A stretch of 64,000 bases of DNA. Source: Hypholoma sublateritium FD-334 SS-4. Its lineage: Eukaryota; Basidiomycota; Agaricomycetes; Agaricales; Strophariaceae. A program made the translations under genes and the position numbers. Shown piece after piece: positions 56,069 to 64,000 of this stretch (position 1 is the first letter of the stretch; each line of letters starts with the position of its first letter). The DNA lies in NCBI GenBank assembly GCA_000827495.1, contig KN817520.1, positions 71,979 through 135,978 of the forward strand. The letters are read 5' to 3'. The notes beneath the pieces were generated by a model. It saw only the letters and a program-made list of their open reading frames with translations. It did not search any database and was not told the origin of the DNA.

Positions 56069-59051
56069 TCATAGAAACGCTGCAATAAGCTCGCGCTGCC
56101 CCGCCTCCAGCCTCTCGAGCTTCCTCCCCAGATCCACCCGGCGCTCCGCGACCTTACGGCTCTCCTGCGCGAACTCCTTGCAAATCGCATCTCCCCTGGG
56201 GCCGTTGATACCCAGCCGGTCAAACAAAATCTTCATAACGCCATTCTCCAGCCCGCGGACAAGCTCCACATCAATCGCAAGCGGCACATTATCCGTAAAG
56301 CGTTTATACGCAACTAACAATCCATCCTCTAATTCAGCAGATAGCAAACGACAAAGCAGAGGGGATTTACCTTGGAAATATGCGCGCACGTCTGCCATGA
56401 TGACGAGCGCAGGGTCCATGCGGTCTGGCGGTAGGAGTTTGGGCAGGTCCTCTTCGGTCACCCCGTGCATGCCCAGCTCTGCCAGGCCAGACAGAACTTT
56501 AGCGGTCGCCGAGGCACCGATCTGAAGCGTGACCGCCGTTGCGGGAAAGATGGGCGCGTTCGACGGAGGGAAGACCAATTTCGGGAGCGAGGACGTGTTT
56601 GACGGCTGGGAAAACGAGAATGGCGACGATGGGAATGAGGACATCGAGGACATCGAAGGCGCAATCGAGGTATTGGCAACAGAGACGCTTCTCGCTGGTG
56701 TCGAGGGCTGCAGGGCGATCGTCTCCTTATTCATAAAGTTTCGTCGGAAATGTCGCTCGCGTGCACCCTTGTAGATGGCGAGATATTTGTCCTTGTAATC
56801 AGACAGATAGTGTGTGTTCAAGGTAAAAGGGACATCTTCAAGTCGTCGGAGCCACTTTAAACGCTCCTCGGCGCGCTCGAAGCATTCGTTGACATGCTGC
56901 TGTAGAATAGTGCTAGATAAAATCATTAAATACAATACTTTTGGTCGTTGAGTGCATCGAACCCTACCGCATTTGCTGTTCCAGTCTTCCCTGACCAAAG
57001 TTTTCAAAATGTTTATGGACGAGTTCTTTGACATGCTGAGAAACAATCCCATGAACGCGTTTGCAAAAAGCCTCCGAAGGCGCCTCCCACTGCTTGATAG
57101 TCTCCTCAATGAACGTCGTCTGGACTACAAAGGGATAGTGGCCTGGAAGCTCTCGCGTTCGGGCGCTGCATAGCATGTTAAGCGTCCAATCAGAAAGCGA
57201 AAAAAACAACGGAAACACACCTTTGCGCACGTCGCAGAACCTGGTCGACGAATATTTTCTGACGCTCCAGTTGGAGGTCCGGCTGCTGGTCATCACCTCC
57301 AGAATCAAAGGTCTCTGCCTCCCCAGCAAGAAGGTAATCGACAGGGATGAGGTGGGTAGGAATGCTCTTATCAAACGGCCAGAAATACGGTGCTGTGCCG
57401 CGTATTGCCCGCTTGAATTTCTCCTGCTCCGGACGTATAGCTTGAATGAGCCCAGGCTGCGCAGCGGCCCCGAATCCGTCTGGAACACCCTTGACGTGCT
57501 GGGAAAGGTCCTGTATGAAGGAGTATAAGAGAGTTAAGATTTCATTTCGCGGATCGGAGGCGGGAGGAGCGGGAAGATGTGATATCAATTCACGCGTGTG
57601 CATGACGCTGCGTTCGAGTTCATCTTGGATTTCAGGAACTCTGGTAGTAGTACACACTCATGAGGTTCGGCCACGTAATGAAATGCGCAGCGTACCTTTC
57701 GGCGATCAACTCTGAAAGAACCTCGCTCAGACGCTCTACCAAGTTGTTTGTGCCCAAATACTTCTTGTGCATCTGCTCAAGGTCGGACCACGGCGCTTTC
57801 AGCGAGAAAAACTCGTCCTCCATTTTCCGCGCCTGCGCCCACGACATATTCGAGAGGAGCTCCATGGTTGACGGCTGCTTCACAACAAACCAGTTGTTCT
57901 CAAGTGGCTCCTTCTCGTTCCGAACGAAAGGCAGCCACGTAGATTCTTCGCCGAGAGGTATACGATCCGGCTTTGTCAATACACCTGGAATGATTCAGTT
58001 CTTGCGGTACGTCTACGATCTCAAAGTATACTTACCAATAGTGCGTTTACCCTCTGGGTCGTGTGCTTTGGCCATCCTATGCGCTCCCTGATTTTCAAAA
58101 TCGGCTATATGGTAATTAGCGGACTTGTGGCACGACCGCAGACAAGGTCTTACTCTCGCATGCGACAGTGAGCAAGATGATACAACTAGGTTTCTTAATG
58201 TATGACGCCACCAAGTTCTTGACAAGCGCGATGTATCCATCGTTGCCGCCGCGATTGCTGCTGACACTCGCAATCAATCCTACAAACAGCATCACTGGAA
58301 CGTACAGATGGCGAGAATCCAAACGACATACCTGGAAGATCGCAGAACGAGAGGTCCGCAACATCCGGCCCGCTGATCTGCAGCGTAATGCAGTTCATCG
58401 AGAACGCCAGCTCGGAGGGCTTCCAGGCAGCCTCGGCCTCCGGCGCGGTCAAGAACGCGTCGAGCGGCTTGGAGGGATTCAGGATAGCGCGCTGAGCGCG
58501 CCGAATGCGCTCCTCTACCTCCCCTTTGTCGAAGATAACCGCCCCGAACTGATGTGTACGCGCCTGGCCCAGCGACGTGCCTGCCGGGTCCGTCGTCAGC
58601 CGTATGGAGACGGTGCATTGCCACGATGCATCTTTGCGGGCGAGGCGACACTCTGTCGGGCAGCTGTGATGGGTGTCGATGAGCAGGCACGATCGACGCG
58701 TGACGCGTAGAGATCGACCCGACCACGTACCGCGTGCAGGTGCCCGCCTCGCGGGGTAGCGTGATGCCAGAGATAGCCTCGATGAGCGAGGACTTGCCCG
58801 CGCTCTGATTCCCAATGACCGCGATCTGCGGCAGGTCGATGTCGAGCTGCAAGCTACGCAGGAGATCTGGTCAACAATAGCGACCCTGTGTTGAAAGGAA
58901 CGTACCCCGCGCTGTGCAGCCTGTTCATCACGTCGAGCTTCTGGCGCATTTGAGAGTAGAGCATTGGGTTAGAGAGGTCCGAGCCAGGATCCAAATTGAC
59001 GCCTGGTTCATCCAAGGATGGAGATGCGTGGGGTGAAAGGGCTCGGAGCAT
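56069..59051 (-). CDS. Dynamin-like (Mx-type) GTPase, copy C
   Basis: Apparently intact, same intron positions as B and D. Start [20 protein letters not shown], then [19 protein letters not shown] domain: [84 protein letters not shown]. Stalk: [77 protein letters not shown] Ser/Pro-rich linker of about 90 residues ([20 protein letters not shown]) sits before [20 protein letters not shown] and the [23 protein letters not shown] ... [20 protein letters not shown]. It groups with D and E rather than with B. Confidence 0.9.
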
Positions 59052-59505
59052 CGATGGGAAGTTGAAAGGATGAACTTGGCAGTCCTACGGTTGACGTCGA
59101 AATACAAGGCCTAGACAACACTGAAGTGTACAAATTCAACCTGCATTGCCTGGTTCACACAAACTCTATTTGCTCCATTGCGCCGAGTTCATTGTAAACG
59201 CAACAATAAATGTGTAGACCCAACGAAATCATGGCGAGTTGCAAACGATGACAAAAACAGGAAAACACAAAACCGCTCGAAGTTTGAAAAGTACAGTTCA
59301 CGACAAGAGTTAAGAATTTGGGCAAGAACCACAAAAAGAACAACAATTAGTATATCATATAATCTAGGGAGTCAAAATATACAAACGGATGGTAGTAGTA
59401 AGCCAGGAATCAATATGCAAGAACGGCCCCAAAAAATCCAAACTGGGCCTCCTCTAAACAATCCAAAAAGAGCAAAAAGACATAGCATGCAATGAAAAAT
59501 GATAA
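59052..59505. other. Spacer between dynamin copies C and D
   Basis: About 450 bp with the copy C promoter and copy D 3' end. Purine-rich, no gene is seen. Confidence 0.4.
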
Positions 59506-62500
59506 TCAAACGAACGCAGTGAGCAGCTCCATATGCCCCGCCTCCAGCCGTTCCAGCTTCTTCCTCAGGTCCACCCGGCGATCCGCGACTTTCCGGTTCT
59601 CCTGCGCGAACTCCTTGCAGATCGCGTCGCCCTTCGGGCCATTGATACCCAGCTGCGAGAAGAGTGCCTTCAGCAGATTGCTCTCCAGTCCGCGTACCAG
59701 CTCCACGTCGATTGCCAGCGGGACGTTGTCTGCGAAACGCTTGTACGCGACTAGTAATAACCGTAAGTCAGTCATCGAAGACCAGGTAGAATAAGGGTGG
59801 TCATTATTCACCTTGGAAGTACGCGCGCACATCCGCCATGATGATGAGCGCGGGCTCCATGCGGTCGGGCGGCAGCAGCTTGGGCAGGTCTGCCTCCGTC
59901 ACGCCTGTCATCCCCATCTCCGCAAGCCCCGCCAGGACCTTGTTGACCGCAGCCTGATTGTTGGCCAGCAACGCTGACGTTGCTGCTAGCTGTAGCTGCG
60001 CCTGCGATGCGCCTGCTTCCCCCGAAGCCGCAGACGGGGCTCTACTCGGCGGAAGTGTGAGTGCGGTGGACGTCGAAGGGGCCGGAGAAGACGTTGACCC
60101 AGTGTTAATCGCCAGCTCCGGGCGCGCACGCTTCGGCGCCGGCGCGAACGAGAACGCCGACGTCGATGAATTCGGGGAAAACGCAGCTACCGACGTCGAT
60201 GAGGCGGTGCGACTCGGTGGCGGAGCTTCGATGGTTTTCAACGACGAGAAATCAAATGTAGGAGGGGGCTGTTTATTGGCAAGGTTATGCTGCGCCACCT
60301 TCTCGCGGGCGCCTTTGTAGTGAGCAAGGAACTTGTCTTTATAATCGGCAAGGTAGTGCGTGTTCAAGGAGAACGGCACGTCTTCCAGGCGCCGGAGCCA
60401 CTTCACGCGCTCTTCTGCGCGATCGTAGCATTCGTTGATGTGTTGCTGAAGGATAGTGCTGTGCGAGTGTCAAAAAGTTGGATTTACTACACGAGCAAAA
60501 GTAAAACAAACATACCGGACTTGCTGCTCAAGTTTACCCTGGCCAAATTGCGCGAAATGCTTATGGACCAATTGCTTGACGTGCTTGGATATAATCCCAT
60601 GAACACTCTTACACAGCGCATCCGAAGGAGCTTCCCATTGCTTGATTGTATGTTCAATGAACGTTTTCTGCACGACGAATGGGTAATGGCCAGGCAACTC
60701 GCGGGTCCGGGCCCTGTAAGATCATGTTAGGCATGCATATGAAAGCAAACGCAGTATAAACGCACCGTTGCGCACGCTGAAGCACTTCCTCGATGAAGAT
60801 CCTCTGGTTCGCTTGTGAATGTACCCACCCACTTCCATCCGACCCTCCATCGCTCTGGAAAAGCTCGCCTTCTTCAGCGCGAAGGAATTCCGCGGGAAGT
60901 AGATTTCCCGTCGTGGCAGATTTCTCGAATGGCCAGAAGTAGGGAGCCGTGCCGCGTATCGCCCTCTTGAACTTTTCCTGTTCGGGTCGAATCGCCTGGA
61001 TCAGGCCGAGCTCGGCAACAGAGTCGAAACCGTCTGGGACACCTTTGATCTGTAGGGCAAGATCTTGTGAGAACGTGTGCAGCAGTGTTAATATCTCGCT
61101 GCGTGGATCAGCCGTAGGTGCAGGAGGAAGGCGTGCTATGATTTCGCGGGTTTTCATGATTGATTGCTCGAGTTCGTCTTGAATTTGCGGAACCCTGTAC
61201 ACAATATGAGCTCTGATCTCATAATGACACGGACGACTCACCTTGTAGCAATTAAATCCGAGAGAACAGTTGTCAGTCTCTCCACAAGGTTGCTCGTCTT
61301 GAGGTATTTCTTATAAGTCTCCTCTAGCTCTGACCACGGTGCCTTGGCCGAAAAGAAGTCATCTTCCATTTTTCTAGCTTGCGACCAAGACAGCTTCATC
61401 TTCAGCTCCATTGAGGAAGGCTGTTTGACGCAAAACCAATTGTTCTCTAGTTGCTCCTTCTCGTCGCGGATGAACGGAAGCCAATTCGATTCTTCGCCGA
61501 TAGGTATGCGATCTGGCTTCGTCAATACACCTGCACAAAATTCAAAATCGATATATGCATTATATGAGTATATAGACTGACCAACTGTTCGTTTTCCATC
61601 GGGGTCGTGTGCCTTAGCTAGTCGGTGTGCGCCCTGATTTTCAAAATCAGCTATAGATCAAATGATTCTGTCAGCTCAAAAATTGCTTTTAATTTTATAA
61701 CCTTGATTTACTTTCGCACGCGACAGTCAACAAGATAATGCAACTGGGTTTCCTGATGTACGAGGTCACCAAACTTTCAACCAGAGCAATAGATCCATCG
61801 TTGCCTCCGCGGCTGGTGCTGACGCTAGCAATCAAACCTGGAAACCCATTCAGTCAGAGGAGAAAGGAGAAGCTCATTCACGACGTACCTGGGAGATCGC
61901 AGAAAGAAAGGTCAGCGACATCCGGCCCACTAATCTGCAGCGTGATGCAGTTCATCGAGAAAGATAGATGCGATTTCTGTTGCGAGAAATCAGTCTCGGA
62001 CTCGGTCAAGAACGACTCCGTCGCCTTATGAGGATTGAGGATAGCGCGTTGTGCGCGGCGAATGCGCTCTTCCACTTTGGATTTGTCGAATATGACGTCC
62101 CCGAATTGTTCGTTCCGCGCCTGTCCCAGCGGAATCCCCGCGGCATCCATCGTGAGTCGCAATGAGACGATGCATTGCCATGGTGCAGTGGTCCGTGCCA
62201 GTCTACACTCCGTTGGGCACCTGCGAGAGGTGTGAAAACGCAATTCGCGAACGGTTGCAAATGCTAATGCTTACCGAGTGCAGGTGCCGGATTCGCGGGG
62301 GAGGGTGATTCCTGAGATGGCCTCGATGAGCGAGGACTTCCCTGCGCTTTGATTGCCAATGACGGCAATTTGGGGGAGGTCAATGTCGACTTGCACGCTA
62401 CGAAACTCAACAAATCAGCCATGGCCACCTCACGCGCGGCTAAAATAAGGCTAAAAGGCCTACCCAGTGCTGTGCAACCTGTTCATGATATCCAGCTTTC

Positions 62501-62606
62501 GACGAATTTGATGATGCAGCTTGGGATTCGATAATCCAATGCCCGAATCCGAGTCGCTACATGACTCTGAGTCGTCAGAGGAGGAAGACGGTGTGATGCG
62601 AGGCAT
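59506..62606 (-). CDS. Dynamin-like (Mx-type) GTPase, copy D
   Basis: Apparently intact, about ten exons. Start [20 protein letters not shown], then [21 protein letters not shown] domain: [64 protein letters not shown]. Stalk: [100 protein letters not shown]. The linker is the longest of the set (about 120 residues; Ser/Thr/Pro/Ala-rich, with a basic [10 protein letters not shown] patch), before [20 protein letters not shown] and the [23 protein letters not shown] ... [20 protein letters not shown]. The same GTPase and self-assembly function is expected. Confidence 0.9.
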
Positions 62607-63327
62607 TGCTGTCGTGGTTCGAGCCAAGGCTAAATCAAGCGCGGCAGTTTAAAACTACAGCTCCAAATAGTATTTGGCCGCGCGCGGTGACCCTGAGATT
62701 GCCCTGAAATTTCGAAGTTTGCTCATCTGCTTCCAACATGTCTTTTCAAATTTACTTATTTACAATCTTCCAACTCCGAAACGCGTATTTGACAGTAAAA
62801 TAAAGCCAACAAGCACCGACAACGCGTGCTATGTAATTAACCATTACTGGGAGCAATTTTCAAACAACGCGTCAGGTCACAAATCGGTCACAAATCGGTC
62901 ACCATGTCGGAGCTTCAATAAGTTAAAACGGAGAAACAGCAAAGCCCGGCAAAGTCAAAAGGAGCTGGTCTGCGAACTTGAGAAACCATCGCGAAGGCTT
63001 ACCATCCTATTCCGACAAATATATTTAACAAATTAAGTATCGAGCATGACCGCTTCACAAAACCGGTCGCAGGGTAATTTTATATCGACTCTGGATGTCT
63101 TGGATAAAATCTGAATGTCACGGTAGCGGTGATTTGAGCGATACTTGTCTAAGTCGCACTGCAGTTTATCCGAGTCTGAAAAAATAGATTGGCAACTAAA
63201 AATGCAGATATAACAAACACCGGAGGCTCATGTACAGTTTACAATTGTGGAGGAGTGAGCATCAAGTGTTACTTGAAGGAAAATAGCAGGGAACTCCGAA
63301 CATCTTTGAGAGCGGCACCAGGAAATA
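62607..63327. other. Spacer between dynamin copies D and E
   Basis: About 720 bp with the copy D promoter. It contains a small tandem repeat (ACAAATCGGTC twice, 62879-62900). No gene is supported. Confidence 0.4.
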
Positions 63328-64000
63328 CTAAGCAAACTCAGTCAGCAGCTCGAGCTCCCCAGCTTCCAGCCGCTCGAGCTTATGAGTGAGCTCCGCCCGG
63401 CGATCCGCAACCTTGCGATTCTCTTGGGCGAACTCCTTGCATATAGCATCGCCGTTCGCGCCGTTGATCCCCAGGCTCGAGTACAGCACTGGGAGCAAAT
63501 TGCGCTCAACCCCGCGCACGAGCTCCACGTCGACCGCCAGGGGGACGTTGTCCGCGAAGCGCTTGTACGCGACTACCATCACAAAAAAAAACACATCAGC
63601 CACGGTTCAGATGTGCATACGCGAAAAGAAGAGCGTGCCTTGGAAATACGCGCGCACATCGGCCATGATCGCGAGCGCAGGCTCCATGCCGTCCGCTGGG
63701 AGGAGCTTTGGGAGGTCGCCCTCGGTGACGCCCTCCATCCCCATCTCCGCCAACCCTGAGAGCACCTTCTTCACCGCGTCTTGCCTCTGAATTGAGGCTG
63801 CAGCAGCCGGGAGCTTGGTCGCCTGGAAGGCAGGCGCGGAAGGCACTGTGGCGCAGAGCGCCACGGCCGGGGATACGGTGGCGCCAACGGAGGCGCCAGC
63901 TGCGGCGGCTGGCTTCCCGGGCGTCGCCGTCGGGCCAAATGTGAAAGGTAAGGGGAGAGTCAGCGCCGGCGCCGCGACGTTGGGCTTAGGGAACTGTCTC
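63328..64000 (-). CDS. Dynamin-like (Mx-type) GTPase, copy E, C-terminal part (cut by right edge)
   Basis: The end of a fifth family member. From the window edge it encodes an Ala/Pro-rich linker (KPAAAAGASVGATVSPAVAL), then [40 protein letters not shown], an intron, and the [23 protein letters not shown] ... [20 protein letters not shown]. The LPPDRM motif of the other copies reads LPADGM here. It belongs to the C/D group. The G domain lies right of the window, so intactness cannot be judged. Confidence 0.85.

Overview
The window is nuclear DNA of a filamentous basidiomycete, most likely an Agaricomycete (mushroom or polypore type). The genes are broken by many short introns (about 47-60 nt) with GTNNGT donors and CAG/TAG acceptors. 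The gene content also fits: fungal BTB proteins, a fungal cellulose-binding module, a TEA/ATTS regulator, an F-box protein, membrane-anchored GH5 beta-glucanase and neutral ceramidase. I see no operons, CRISPR array, rRNA or convincing tRNA.

Layout. 0-24 kb is gene-dense: a BTB protein cut by the left edge, an Old Yellow Enzyme, a PARG-like macrodomain enzyme, a DUF1479 oxygenase, a second BTB protein, a metallo-beta-lactamase-fold hydrolase, an MFS transporter, a frameshifted DUF2828/vWA gene, a Gln/Pro-rich orphan, a histidine-phosphatase-like membrane protein without catalytic His, a shortened SRP72, a pinin-domain protein, and a small secreted CBM1 protein. 24-32 kb is gene-poor and holds a 669-bp non-autonomous hAT transposon with intact terminal inverted repeats and a perfect 8-bp target duplication. 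32-35 kb carries a GH5 exo-beta-1,3-glucanase. After another gene-poor stretch come the TEA regulator (39.5-41.1 kb), an orphan protein, a neutral ceramidase and an F-box protein.

The most striking region is 50.2-64 kb: five head-to-tail dynamin-superfamily GTPases on the minus strand (A-E). B, C and D look intact, E runs off the right edge, and A is a pseudogene with stops, deletions and a frameshift. They have the G domain, stalk and GED layout of Mx/dynamin-related proteins with no PH or proline-rich domain visible. The core is conserved, but a linker just before the GED differs almost completely between copies. Tandem birth and death plus a variable loop beside the GED recalls animal Mx restriction factors, so a fungal defence or genome-surveillance role is a testable inference, not something the sequence proves.

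All coding spans run from start to stop including introns. Splice sites were read by eye, so individual exon ends may shift.
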